Part shown: in pieces, positions 1 to 15,700 of the stretch
Position numbering within the stretch: the stretch's first letter is position 1
How the letters are laid out: each line of letters starts with the position of its first letter
Assembly: GCF_050948215.1 (NCBI RefSeq)
Contig: NW_027488901.1
Location: 62,001 to 126,000, forward strand
Source of the DNA: Halictus rubicundus
Taxonomy: Eukaryota > Arthropoda > Insecta > Hymenoptera > Halictidae
Reading direction: 5' to 3'
DNA: 64,000 bases
Made by a program: the position numbers and the translations under genes
The notes under the pieces: model-generated
Told to the model about the DNA's origin: nothing
The model's database searches: none
Seen by the model: only the letters and a program-made list of their open reading frames with translations

Positions 1-3000
1 GATAGAGGATAGGATAGGAAAGAGGATAGGATAGGATAGAGAATGGGATAGGATAGAGGATAGGATAGGATAGAGGATATGATAAGATAGAGGATAGGAT
101 AGCATAGAGGATAGGATAGGATAGAGGATAGGATAGGATAGAGGATAGAATAGGATAGAGGATAGAATAGGATAGGGGATAGGATACGATAGAGGATAGG
201 ATAGGATAGAGAATAGGATAGAGGATTGGATAGGATAGAGGATACGATAGGATAGAGGATAGGATAGAGAATAGGATAGGATAGAGGAGACGATAGGGGA
301 TTGGATCGGATACAGGATAGGATACGGTAGAGGATAGGATAGGATAGGATAGAGAATAGGATAGGATAGATGATATTATAGGATAGAGGACAGGATGGGA
401 TAGAGGATAGGATAGGATAGAGGATAAGATAGGATAGAGGATAGCATAGGATAGACGATAGGATAGGATAGAGGATAGGATAGGATAGATGATATTATAG
501 GATAGAGGACAGGATGGGATAGAGGATAGGATAGGATAGAGGATAAGATAGGATAGAGGATAGCATAGGATAGACGATAGGATAGGATAGAGGATAGGAT
601 AGGATAGAGGATAGGATAGGATAGAGGATAGGATAGGATAGAGGATAGGATACGATAGAGGATAGGATAGGATAGGATAGAGAATAGGATAGGATAGATG
701 ATAATATAGGATAGAGGACATTATAGGACAGAGGAAACGATATTATAGAGGATAGGATAGGATAGAGGATAGGATAGGATAGAGGATAGGATAGGATAGA
801 GGATAGGATAGGATAGAGGATAGGATAGGATAGAGGATAGGATAGGATAGAGGATAGGATAGGATAGAGGATAGGATAGGATAGAGGATAGGATAGGATA
901 GAGGATAGCATTGGATAGAGGATAGTATAGGATAGAGGATAGGATAGGATAGAGGATAGGGTAGGATAGAGGATAGGATAGGATAGGGGATAGGATAGGA
1001 TAGAGGATAGGATAGGATAAAGGTTTGGATAGGATAGAGGATAGGATAGGATAGAGGATAGGATAGGATAGAGGATAGGATAGGATAGAGGATAGGATAG
1101 GATAGAGGATAGGATAGGATAGAGGATAGGATAGGATAGAGGATAGCATAGGATAGAGGATAGGATAGGATAGAGGATAGGATAGGATAGGATAGAGGAT
1201 AGGATAGGATAGAGGATAGGGTAGGATAGAGGATAGGATAGGATAGGGGATAGGATAGGATAGAGGATAGGATAGGATAAAGGTTTGGATAGGATAGAGG
1301 ATAGGATAGGATAGAGGATAGGTTAGGATAGAGGATACGATATAGGATTGGATAGGATAGAGGATAGGATAGGAAAGAGGATAGGATAGGATAGAGAATG
1401 TGATAGGATAGAGGATAGGATAGGATAGAGGATAGGATAAGATAGAGGATAGGATAGGATAGAGGATAGGATAGGATAGAGGATAGGTTAGGATAGAGGA
1501 TAGGATAGGATAGAGGATAGGATAGGATAGATGATATTGTGGGATAGAGGATAGGATAGGATAGAGGATAGGATAGGATAAAGGTTTGGATAGGATAGAG
1601 GATAGGATAGGAAAGAGGATAGGATAGGATAGAGAATGGGATAGGATAGAGGATAGGATAGGATAGAGGGTATGATAAGATAGAGGATAGGATAGCATAG
1701 AGGATAGGATAGGATAGAGGATAGGATAGGATAGAGGATAGGATAGGATAGATGATAGGATAGGATAGAGGATAGGATAGGATAGGATAGAGGATAGGAT
1801 AGGATAGAGGATAGGATAGGATAGAGGATAGGATAGGATAGATGATAGGATAGGATAGAGGATAGGATAGGATAGGATAGAGGATAGGATAGGATAGAGG
1901 ATAGGATAGCATAGCGGAAAGGGTAGGATAGAGGATAGGATAGGGGATTGGATAGGATAGGCGATTGGATAGTATAGAGGACAGGAGACGATAGAGGATA
2001 GGATAGGATAGAGGATAGAATAGGATAGAGGATAGGATAGGATAGGGGATAGGATACGATAGAGGATAGGATAGGATAGAGAATAGGATATTGGATTGGA
2101 TAAGATAGAGGATAGGATACGATAGAGGATATGATAGGATAGGATAGAGAATAGGATAGGATAGATGATAATATATTATAGAGGACATTATAGGACAGAG
2201 GAAACGATATTATAGAGGATAGGATAGGATAGAGGATAGGATAGGATAGAGGATAGGATAGGATAGGGGATAGGATAGGATAGAGGATAGGATAGGATAA
2301 AGGTTTGGATAGGATAGAGGATAGGATAGGATAGAGGATAGGATAGCATAGAGGATAGGATAGGATAGAGGATAGGATAGGATAGGGGATAGGATAGGAT
2401 AGAGGATAGGATAGGATAAAGGTTTGGATAGGATAGAGGATAGGATAGGAAAGAGGATAGGATAGGATAGAGAATGGGATAGGATAGAGGATAGGATAGG
2501 ATAGAGGATATGATAAGATAGAGGATAGGATAGCATAGAGGATAGGATAGGATAGAGGATAGGATAGGATAGAGGATAGGATAGGATAGAGGATAGGATA
2601 GGATAGAGGATAGGATAGGATAGAGGAAAGGATAGGATAGAGGATAGGATAGGATAGAGGATAGGATAGGATAGAGGATAGGATAGGATAGGATAGAGGA
2701 TAGGATAGGATAGAGGATAGGATAGGATAGAGGATAGGATAGGATAGATGATATTGTAGGATAGAGGAAGGATAGGACAGAGGATACGATATTATAGAGG
2801 ATAGGATAGCATAGCGGAAAGGGTAGGATAGAGGATAGGATAGGGGATTGGATAGGATAGGCGATTGGATAGTATAGAGGACAGGAGACGATAGAGGATA
2901 AGATAGGATAGAGGATAGAATAGGATAGAGGATAGAATAGGATAGGGGATAGGATACGATAGAGGATAGGATAGGATAGAGAATAGGATAGAGGATTGGA

Positions 3001-6000
3001 TAGGATAGAGGATACGATAGGATAGAGGATAGGATAGAGAATAGGATAGGATAGAGGAGACGATAGGGGATTGGATCGGATACAGGATAGGATACGGTAG
3101 AGGATAGGATAGGATAGGATAGAGAATAGGATAGGATAGATGATATTATAGGATAGAGGACAGGATGGGATAGAGGATAGGATAGGATAGAGGATAAGAT
3201 AGGATAGAGGACAGCATAGGATAGACGATAGGATAGGATAGAGGATAGGATAGGATAGAGGATAGGATATGATAGAGGATAGGATAGGATAGGGGATAGG
3301 ATAGGATAGGATAGAGGGTAGGATAGGACAGAGGATAAGATAGAGGATAGGATAGGATAGAGGATAGGATTCGATAGAGGATAGGATAGGATAGGATAGA
3401 GAATAGGATAGGATAGATGATAATATAGGATAGAGGACATTATAGGACAGAGGAGACGATATTATAGAGGATAGGATAGGATAGAGGATAGGATAGGATA
3501 GAGGATAGGATAGGATACAGGATAGGAAAGGATAGAGGATAGGATGGATGATAGGATATGATAGAGGATAGAATAGGATTGAGGATACGATTGGAAAGAG
3601 GATAGGATAGGATGGAGGATAGGATAGATGATACGATAGAAGATGGAGGGTAGCGTAGGATAGAGGATAGGATAGGATAGGATGGAGGATAATACAGGGT
3701 AGACGATAGAGGAAAGATGGATGATAGGATAGGATAGAGGATAGGATAGGATAGATTATAGGATAGGATAGAAGATGGGGTTGGATAGAGGATAGGATAG
3801 GATTGACGATAGGATAGGATAGAGGATAGGATAGGATAGAGGATAGGATAGGATAGAGGATAGAATAGGATTGAGGATACGATTGGTTAGAGGATAGGAT
3901 AGGATGGAGAATAGGATAGGATAGAGTATAGGATAGATGATACGATAGAAGATGGAGGGTAGCGTAGGATGGAGGATAGTATAGGATAGGATGGAGGATA
4001 GTATAGGATAGGATGGAGGATAGTATAGGATAGACGATAGAGGAAAGGATGGATGATAGGATAGGATAGAGTATAGGATAGGATAGAGGATAAGCTAGGA
4101 TAGAACATAGGATAGGATAGAGGATAGGATAGGATTGAGGACAGGATTGGATAGCGGATAGGATAGGATGGAGAATATTATTCGATAGAGGATAGGATGT
4201 GATAAAGGATAGGAAAGGATAGAGGATAGGATAGAATAGAGGATATGATAGGAAAGAGGATAGGATAGGATAGAGGATAGGATAGGATAGAGGATAAGAT
4301 AGGATAGAGGATAGGATAGGATAGAGGATAGGATAGGATAGAGGATAGGATAGAGGATAGGATAGAGGATAGGATAGGATAGAGGATACGATATAGGATT
4401 GGATAGGATAGAGGATAGGATAGGAAAGAGGATAGGATAGGATAGAGAATGTGATAGGATAGAGGATAGGATAGGATAGAGGATAGGATAAGATAGAGGA
4501 TAGGATAGGATAGAGGATAGGATAGGATAGAGGATAGGTTAGGATAGAGGATAGGATAGGATAGAGGATAGGATAGGATAGAGGATAGGATAGGATAGAG
4601 GATAGGATAGGATAGAGGATAGGATAGGATAGGATAGAGGATAGGATATGATAGAGGATAGGATAGGATAGAGGATAGGATAGGATAGAGGATAGGATAG
4701 GATAGGATAGGATAGAGGATAGGATAGGATAGATGATATTGTGGGATAGAGGATATTATAGGATAGAGGATAGGATAGGATAGAGGATAGGATATAATAG
4801 AGGATAGGATAGGATAGACGATAGGATATGATAGACGATAGGATAGGATAGAGGATAGGATAGGATAGAGGATAGGATAGGATAGAGGATAGGATAGGAT
4901 AGAGGATAGGGCATTGGATAGGTAAGAGGATAGGATAGGATAGAGTATAGGATAGGATGCAGAATAGGATAGGATAGGTGATAGGATAGGATAGAGGATA
5001 GGGCATTGGATAGGTAAGAGGATAGGATAGGATAGAGGATAGGATAGGATAGAGGATAGGATAGGATAGAGGATAGGATAGGATAGAGGATAGGATAGGA
5101 TAGAGGATAGGATAGGATAGGGGATTGGATAGTATAGAGGACAGGAGACGATAGAGGATAGGATAGGATAGAGGATAGAATAGGATAGAGGATAGGATAG
5201 GATAGGGGACAGGATACGATAGAGGATAGGATAGGATAGAGAATAGGATATAGGATTGGATAGGATAGAGGATAGGATACGATACAGGATAGGATAGGAT
5301 AGGATAGAGATTAGGATAGGATAGGTGATATTATAGGATAGAGGACATTATAGGACAGAGGAAACGATATTATAGAGGATAGGATAGGATAGAGGATAGG
5401 ATCGGATAGAGGATAGGATAGGGGATTGGATAGGATAGAGGATACGATAGGGGATTGGATCGGATACAGGAGAGGATACGGTAGAGGATAGGATAGGATA
5501 GGATAGAGAATAGGATAGGATAGATGATATTGTAGGATAGAGGGCAGGATGGGATAGAGGATAGGATAGGATAGAGGATAGGATAGGTTAGAGGATAGGA
5601 TAGGATAGAGGATAGCATAGGATAGAGGATAGGATAGGATAGAATATAGGATAGGATAGAGGATAGGATAGGATAGAGGATAGGATAGGATAGGGGATAG
5701 GATAGGATAGAGGATAGGATAGGATAAAGGTTTGGATAGGATAGAGGATAGGATAGGATAGAGGATAGGATAGGATAGAGGATAGGATAGGATAGAGGAT
5801 AGGATAGGATAGGGGATAGGATAGGATAGAGGATAGGATAGGATAATGGTTTGGATAGGATAGAGGATAGGATAGGAAAGAGGATAGGATAGGATAGAGA
5901 ATGGGATAGGATAGAGGATAGGATAGGATAGAGGATATGATAAGATAGAGGATAGGATAGCATAGAGGATAGGATAGGATAGAGGATAGGATAGGATAGA

Positions 6001-9000
6001 GGATAGAATAGGATAGAGGATAGAATAGGATAGGGGATAGGATACGATAGAGGATAGGATAGGATAGAGAATAGGATAGAGGATTGGATAGGATAGAGGA
6101 TACGATAGGATAGAGGATAGGATAGAGAATAGGATAGGATAGAGGAGACGATAGGGGATTGGATCGGATACAGGATAGGATACGGTAGAGGATAGGATAG
6201 GATAGGATAGAGAATAGGATAGGATAGATGATATTATAGGATAGAGGATAGGATAGGATAGAGGATAGGATAGGATAGAGGATAGGATAGGATAGAGGAT
6301 AGGATAGGATAGAGGATAGGATAGGATAGAGGATAGGATAGGATAGAGGATAGGATAGGATAGAGGATAGGATAGGATAGGATAGAGGATAGGATAGGAT
6401 AGATGATATTGTGGGATAGAGGATAGGATAGGATAGAGGATAGGATAGGATAAAGGTTTGGATAGGATAGAGGATAGGATAGGAAAGAGGATAGGATAGG
6501 ATAGAGAATGGGATAGGATAGAGGATAGGATAGGATAGAGGGTATGATAAGATAGAGGATAGGATAGCATAGAGGATAGGATAGGATAGAGGATAGGATA
6601 GGATAGAGGATAGGATAGGATAGATGATAGGATAGGATAGAGGATAGGATAGGATAGGATAGAGGATAGGATAGGATAGAGGATAGGATAGGATAGAGGA
6701 TAGGATAGGATAGATGATAGGATAGGATAGAGGATAGGATAGGATAGGATAGAGGATAGGATAGGATAGAGGATAGGATAGCATAGCGGAAAGGGTAGGA
6801 TAGAGGATAGGATAGGGGATTGGATAGGATAGGCGATTGGATAGTATAGAGGACAGGAGACGATAGAGGATAGGATAGGATAGAGGATAGAATAGGATAG
6901 AGGATAGGATAGGATAGGGGATAGGATACGATAGAGGATAGGATAGGATAGAGAATAGGATATTGGATTGGATAAGATAGAGGATAGGATACGATAGAGG
7001 ATATGATAGGATAGGATAGAGAATAGGATAGGATAGATGATAATATATTATAGAGGACATTATAGGACAGAGGAAACGATATTATAGAGGATAGGATAGG
7101 ATAGAGGATAGGATAGGATAGAGGATAGGATAGGATAGGGGATAGGATAGGATAGAGGATAGGATAGGATAAAGGTTTGGATAGGATAGAGGATAGGATA
7201 GGATAGAGGATAGGATAGCATAGAGGATAGGATAGGATAGAGGATAGGATAGGATAGGGGATAGGATAGGATAGAGGATAGGATAGGATAAAGGTTTGGA
7301 TAGGATAGAGGATAGGATAGGAAAGAGGATAGGATAGGATAGAGAATGGGATAGGATAGAGGATAGGATAGGATAGAGGATATGATAAGATAGAGGATAG
7401 GATAGCATAGAGGATAGGATAGGATAGAGGATAGGATAGGATAGAGGATAGGATAGGATAGAGGATAGGATAGGATAGAGGATAGGATAGGATAGAGGAA
7501 AGGATAGGATAGAGGATAGGATAGGATAGAGGATAGGATAGGATAGAGGATAGGATAGGATAGGATAGAGGATAGGATAGGATAGAGGATAGGATAGGAT
7601 AGAGGATAGGATAGGATAGATGATATTGTAGGATAGAGGAAGGATAGGACAGAGGATACGATATTATAGAGGATAGGATAGCATAGCGGAAAGGGTAGGA
7701 TAGAGGATAGGATAGGGGATTGGATAGGATAGGCGATTGGATAGTATAGAGGACAGGAGACGATAGAGGATAAGATAGGATAGAGGATAGAATAGGATAG
7801 AGGATAGAATAGGATAGGGGATAGGATACGATAGAGGATAGGATAGGATAGAGAATAGGATAGAGGATTGGATAGGATAGAGGATACGATAGGATAGAGG
7901 ATAGGATAGAGAATAGGATAGGATAGAGGAGACGATAGGGGATTGGATCGGATACAGGATAGGATACGGTAGAGGATAGGATAGGATAGGATAGAGAATA
8001 GGATAGGATAGATGATATTATAGGATAGAGGACAGGATGGGATAGAGGATAGGATAGGATAGAGGATAAGATAGGATAGAGGATAGCATAGGATAGACGA
8101 TAGGATAGGATAGAGGATAGGATAGGATAGAGGATAGGATATGATAGAGGATAGGATAGGATAGGGGATAGGATAGGATAGGATAGAGGGTAGGATAGGA
8201 CAGAGGATAAGATAGAGGATAGGATAGGATAGAGGATAGGATTCGATAGAGGATAGGATAGGATAGGATAGAGAATAGGATAGGATAGATGATAATATAG
8301 GATAGAGGACATTATAGGACAGAGGAGACGATATTATAGAGGATAGGATAGGATAGAGGATAGGATAGGATAGAGGATAGGATAGGATACAGGATAGGAA
8401 AGGATAGAGGATAGGATGGATGATAGGATATGATAGAGGATAGAATAGGATTGAGGATACGATTGGAAAGAGGATAGGATAGGATGGAGGATAGGATAGA
8501 TGATACGATAGAAGATGGAGGGTAGCGTAGGATAGAGGATAGGATAGGATAGGATGGAGGATAATACAGGGTAGACGATAGAGGAAAGATGGATGATAGG
8601 ATAGGATAGAGGATAGGATAGGATAGATTATAGGATAGGATAGAAGATGGGGTTGGATAGAGGATAGGATAGGATTGACGATAGGATAGGTTAGATAATA
8701 GGATAGGATAGAGGATAGGATAGGATAGAGGATAGAATAGGATTGAGGATACGATTGGTTAGAGGATAGGATAGGATGGAGAATAGGATAGGATAGAGTA
8801 TAGGATAGATGATACGATAGAAGATGGAGGGTAGCGTAGGATGGAGGATAGTATAGGATAGGATGGAGGATAGTATAGGATAGGATGGAGGATAGTATAG
8901 GATAGACGATAGAGGAAAGGATGGATGATAGGATAGGATAGAGTATAGGATAGGATAGAGGATAAGCTAGGATAGAACATAGGATAGGATAGAGGATAGG

Positions 9001-12000
9001 ATAGGATTGAGGACAGGATTGGATAGCGGATAGGATAGGATGGAGAATATTATTCGATAGAGGATAGGATGTGATAAAGGATAGGAAAGGATAGAGGATA
9101 GGATAGAATAGAGGATATGATAGGAAAGAGGATAGGATAGGATAGAGGATAGGATAGGATAGAGGATAAGATAGGATAGAGGATAGGATAGGATAGAGGA
9201 TAGGATAGGATAGAGGATAGGTTAGGATAGAGGATAGGATAGGATAGAGGATAGGATAGGATAGAGGATAGGATAGGATAGAGGATAGGATAGGATAGAG
9301 GATAGGATAGGATAGAGGATAGGATAGGATAGAGGATAGGATAGGATAGAGGATAGGATAGGATAGAGGATAGGATAGGATAGGATAGAGGATAGGATAG
9401 GATAGATGATATTGTGGGATAGAGGATATTATAGGATAGAGGATAGGATAGGATAGAGGATAGGATATAATAGAGGATAGGATAGGATAGACGATAGGAT
9501 ATGATAGACGATAGGATAGGATAGAGGATAGGATAGGATAGAGGATAGGATAGGATAGAGGATAGGATAGGATAGAGGATAGGGCATTGGATAGGTAAGA
9601 GGATAGGATAGGATAGAGTATAGGATAGGATGCAGAATAGGATAGGATAGGTGATAGGATAGGATAGAGGATAGGGCATTGGATAGGTAAGAGGATAGGA
9701 TAGGATAGAGGATAGGATAGGATAGAGGATAGGATAGGATAGAGGATAGGATAGGATAGAGGATAGGATAGGATAGAGGATAGGATAGGATAGGGGATTG
9801 GATAGTATAGAGGACAGGAGACGATAGAGGATAGGATAGGATAGAGGATAGAATAGGATAGAGGATAGGATAGGATAGGGGACAGGATACGATAGAGGAT
9901 AGGATAGGATAGAGAATAGGATATAGGATTGGATAGGATAGAGGATAGGATACGATAGAGGATAGGATAGGATAGGATAGAGATTAGGATAGGATAGATG
10001 ATATTATAGGATAGAGGACATTATAGGACAGAGGAAACGATATTATAGAGGATAGGATAGGATAGAGGATAGGATCGGATAGAGGATAGGATAGGGGATT
10101 GGATAGGATAGAGGATACGATAGGGGATTGGATCGGATACAGGAGAGGATACGGTAGAGGATAGGATAGGATAGGATAGAGAATAGGATAGGATAGATGA
10201 TATTGTAGGATAGAGGGCAGGATGGGATAGAGGATAGGATAGGATAGAGGATAGGATAGGTTAGAGGATAGGATAGGATAGAGGATAGCATAGGATAGAG
10301 GATAGGATAGGATAGAATATAGGATAGGATAGAGGATAGGATAGGATAGAGGATAGGATAGGATAGGGGATAGGATAGGATAGAGGATAGGATAGGATAA
10401 AGGTTTGGATAGGATAGAGGATAGGATAGGATAGAGGATAGGATAGGATAGAGGATAGGATAGGATAGAGGATAGGATAGGATAGGGGATAGGATAGGAT
10501 AGAGGATAGGATAGGATAATGGTTTGGATAGGATAGAGGATAGGATAGGAAAGAGGATAGGATAGGATAGAGAATGGGATAGGATAGAGGATAGGATAGG
10601 ATAGAGGATATGATAAGATAGAGGATAGGATAGCATAGAGGATAGGATAGGATAGAGGATAGGATAGGATAGAGGATAGAATAGGATAGAGGATAGAATA
10701 GGATAGGGGATAGGATACGATAGAGGATAGGATAGGATAGAGAATAGGATAGAGGATTGGATAGGATAGAGGATACGATAGGATAGAGGATAGGATAGAG
10801 AATAGGATAGGATAGAGGAGACGATAGGGGATTGGATCGGATACAGGATAGGATACGGTAGAGGATAGGATAGGATAGGATAGAGAATAGGATAGGATAG
10901 ATGATATTATAGGATAGAGGACAGGATGGGATAGAGGATAGGATAGGATAGAGGATAAGATAGGATAGAGGATAGCATAGGATAGACGATAGGATAGGAT
11001 AGAGGATAGGATAGGATAGAGGATAGGATAGGATAGAGGATAGGATAGGATAGGGGAAAGGATAGGATAGAGGATAGGATAGGATAAAGGTTTGGGTAGG
11101 ATAGAGGATAGGATAGGATAGAGGATAGGATAGGATAGAGGATAGGATACGATAGAGGATAGGATAGGATAGGATAGAGAATAGGATAGGATAGATGATA
11201 ATATAGGATAGAGGACATTATAGGACAGAGGAAACGATATTATAGAGGATAGGATAGGATAGAGGATAGGATAGGATAGAGGATAGGATAGGATAGAGGA
11301 TAGGATAGGATAGAGGATAGGATAGGATAGAGGATAGGATAGGATAGAGGATAGGATAGGATAGAGGATAGGATAGGATAGAGGATAGGATAGGATAGAG
11401 GATAGCATTGGATAGAGGATAGTATATCATAGAGGATAGGATAGGATAGAGGATAGGGTAGGATAGAGGATAGGATAGGATAGGGGATAGGATAGGATAG
11501 AGGATAGGATAGGATAAAGGTTTGGATAGGATAGAGGATAGGATAGGATAGAGGATAGGATAGGATAGAGGATAGGATAGGATAGAGGATAGGATAGGAT
11601 AGAGGATAGGATAGGATAGAGGATAGGATAGGATAGAGGATAGCATAGGATAGAGGATAGGATAGGATAGAGGATAGGATAGGATAGGATAGAGGATAGG
11701 ATAGGATAGAGGATAGGGTAGGATAGAGGATAGGATAGGATAGGGGATAGGATAGGATAGAGGATAGGATAGGATAAAGGTTTGGATAGGATAGAGGATA
11801 GGATAGGATAGAGGATAGGTTAGGATAGAGGATACGATATAGGATTGGATAGGATAGAGGATAGGATAGGAAAGAGGATAGGATAGGATAGAGAATGTGA
11901 TAGGATAGAGGATAGGATAGGATAGAGGATAGGATAAGATAGAGGATAGGATAGGATAGAGGATAGGATAGGATAGAGGATAGGTTAGGATAGAGGATAG

Positions 12001-12700
12001 GATAGGATAGAGGATAGGATAGGATAGAGGATAGGATAGGATAGAGGATAGGATAGGATAGAGGATAGGATAGGATAGAGGATAGGATAGGATAGAGGAT
12101 AGGATAGGATAGAGGATAGGATAGGATAGAGGATAGGATAGGATAGGATAGAGGATAGGATAGGATAGATGATATTGTGGGATAGAGGATAGGATAGGAT
12201 AGAGGATAGGATAGGATAGAGGATAGGATATAATAGAGGATAGGATAGGATAGACGATAGGATATGATAGACGATAGGATAGGATAGAGGATAGGATAGG
12301 ATAGAGGATAGGATAGGATAGAGGATAGGATAGGATAGAGGATAGGGCATTGGATAGGTAAGAGGATAGGATAGGATAGAGTATAGGATAGGATGCAGAA
12401 TAGGATAGGATAGGTGATAGGATAGGATAGAGGATAGGGCATTGGATAGGTAAGAGGATAGGATAGGATAGAGGATAGGATAGGATAGGATAGAGGATAG
12501 GATAGGATAGAGGATAGGATAGGATAGAGGATAGGATAGGATAGAGGATAGGATAGGATAGAGGATAGGATAGGATAGAGGATAGGATAGGATAGAGGAT
12601 AGGATAGGATAGAGGATAGGATAGGATAGAGGATAGGATAGGATAGAGGATAGGATAGGATAGAGGATAGGATAGGATACAGGATAGGATAGTATAGAGG
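1..12700 (+). repeat. Higher-order repeat block with 4872-bp offset
   Basis: Marker variants recur at a constant offset of 4872 bp: CATAGCGG at 1910 and 6782, again at 2810 and 7682; AAGCT at 4092 and 8964; TTCGATAG at 4181 and 9053. The match therefore spans at least 1910-4181 against 6782-9053. The first 380 bases match instead at an offset of 5858 (GAAAG at 18 and 5876; TTGGATCGG at 301 and 6159). A third related copy starts near 9.75 kb, with an offset of about 4673 from the second. These are segmental tandem copies of satellite with small internal unit-number differences. Confidence 0.85.
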
Positions 12701-15700
12701 ATAGGATAGGCTAGAGGATAGGATAGGATAGAGGATAGGATAGGATAGAGGATAGGATAGGATAGAGGATGGGATGGGATAAAGGATACGATATTATAGA
12801 GGATAGGATAGGATAGGATAGAGGATAGGATAGGATAGAGGATAGGATAGGATAGAGGATAGGATAGGATAGAGGATAGGATAGGATAGAGGATAGGATA
12901 GGATAGAGGATAGGATAGGATAGAGGATAGGATAGGATAGAGGATAGGATAGGATAGAGGATAGGATAGGATAGAGGATAGGATAGGATAGGATAGAGGA
13001 TAGGATAGGATAGAGGATAGGATAGGATACAGGATATCATAGGATAGAGGATAGGATAGGCTAGAGGATAGGATAGGATAGAGGATAGGATAGGATAGAG
13101 GATAGGATAGGATGGAGGATAGGATAGGATAGAGGATAGGATAGGATAGAGGATAGGATAGGATAGAGGATGTGATGGGATAAAGGATACGATATTATAG
13201 AGGATAGGATAGGATAGGATAGAGGATATGATCGGATAGAGGATAGGATAGGATAGTGGATAGGATAGGATAGAGGATAGGATAGGATAGAGGATAGGAT
13301 AGGATAGAGGATAGGATAGGATAGAGGATAGGATAGGATAGAGGATAGGATAGGATAGAGGATAGGATAGGATAGAGGATAGGATAGGATAGAGGATAGG
13401 ATATGATAGAGGATAGGATAGGATAGAGGATAGGATAGGATAGAGGATAGGATAGCATAGCGGAAAGGGTAGGATAGAGGATAGGATCGGGGATTGGATA
13501 GGATAGGGGATTGGATAGTATAGAGGACAGGAGACGATAGAGGATAGAATAGGATAGAGGATAGAATAGGATAGAGGATAGGATAGGATAGGGGACAGGA
13601 TACGATAGAGGATAGGATAGGATAGAGAATAGGATATAGGATTGGATAGGATAGAGGATAGGATAGGATAGGATAGAGATTAGGATAGGATAGATGATAT
13701 TATACGATAGAGGACATTATAGGACAGAGGAAACGATATTATAGAGGATAGGATAGGATAGAGGATAGGATAGGATAGAGGATAGGATAGGATAGAGGAT
13801 AGGATAGGATGGAGGATAGGATAGGATAGAGGATAGGATAGGATAGAGGATAGGATAGGATAGAGGATGGGATGGGATAAAGAATACGATATTATAGAGG
13901 ATAGGATAGGATAGGATAGAGGATATGATCGGATAGAGAATAGGATAGGATAGTGGATAGGATAGGATAGAGGATAGGATAGGATAGGATAGAGGATAGG
14001 ATAGGATAGAGGATAGGATAGGATAGAGGATAGGATAGGATAGAGGATAGGATAGGATAGAGGATAGGATAGGATAGAGGATAGGATAGGATAGAGGATA
14101 GGATAGGATAGAGGATAGGATAGGATAGAGGATAGGATAGGATAGAGGATAGGATAGGATAGAGGATAGGATAGGATAGAGGATAGGATAGGATAGAGGA
14201 TAGGATAGGATAGAGGATAGGATAGGATAGAGGATAGGATAGGATAGAGGATAGGATAGGATAGAGGATAGGATAGGATAGAGGATAGGATAGGATAGAG
14301 GATAGGATAGCATAGCGGAAAGGGTAGGATAGAGGATAGGATCGGGGATTGGATAGGATAGGGGATTGGATAGTATAGAGGACAGGAGACGATAGAGGAT
14401 AGGATAGGATAGAGGATAGAATAGGATAGAGGATAGGATAGGATAGGGGACAGGATACGATAGAGGATAGGATAGGATAGAGAATAGGATATAGGATTGG
14501 ATAGGATAGAGGATAGGATACGATAGAGGATAGGATAGGATAGGATAGAGATTAGGATAGGATAGATGATATTATAGGATAGAGGACATTATAGGACAGA
14601 GGAAACGATATTATAGAGGATAGGATAGGATAGAGGATAGGATCGGATAGAGGATAGGATAGGGGATTGGATAGGATAGAGGATAGGATTCGATAGAGGA
14701 CAGGATAGGATAGGATGGCGGAAAGGTTAGGATAGAGTGTAGAATAGGACAGAGGATAAGATAGGATAGAGGATAGGATAAGTTAGAGGATAGGATAGGA
14801 TAGATGATAGGATAGAGGATTGGATAGGATAGAGGATACGATAGGGGATTGGATCGGATACAGGAGAGGATACGGTAGAGGATAGGATAGGATAGGATAG
14901 AGAATAGGATAGGATAGATGATATTATAGGATAGAGGACAGGATGGGATAGAGGATAGGATAGGATAGAGGATAGGATAGGTTAGAGGATAGGATAGGAT
15001 AGAGGATAGCATAGGATAGAGGATAGGATAGGATAGAATATAGGATAGGATAGAGGATAGGATAGGATAGAGGATAGGATAGGATAGGGGATAGGATAGG
15101 ATAGAGGATAGAATAGGATAAAGGTTTGGATAGGATAGAGGACAGGAGACGATAGAGGATAGGATAGGATAGAGGATAGAATAGGATAGAGGATAGGATA
15201 GGATAGGGGATAGGATACGATAGAGGATAGGATAGGATAGAGAATAGGATATTGAATTGGATAAGATAGAGGATAGGATACGATAGAGGATAGGATAGGA
15301 TAGGATAGAGAATAGGATAGGATAGATGATAATATAGGATAGAGGACATTATAGGACAGAGGAAACGATATTATAGAGGATAGGATAGGATAGAGGATAG
15401 GATAGGATAGAGGATAGGATAGGATAGAGGATAGGATATGATAGAGGATAGGATAGGATAGAGGATAGGATAGGATAGAGGATAGGATAGCATAGCGGAA
15501 AGGGTAGGATAGAGGATAGGATCGGGGATTGGATAGGATAGGGGATTGGATAGTATAGAGGACAGGAGACGATAGAGGATAGAATAGGATAGAGGATAGA
15601 ATAGGATAGAGGATAGGATAGGATAGGGGACAGGATACGATAGAGGATAGGATAGGATAGAGAATAGGATATAGGATTGGATAGGATAGAGGATAGGATA

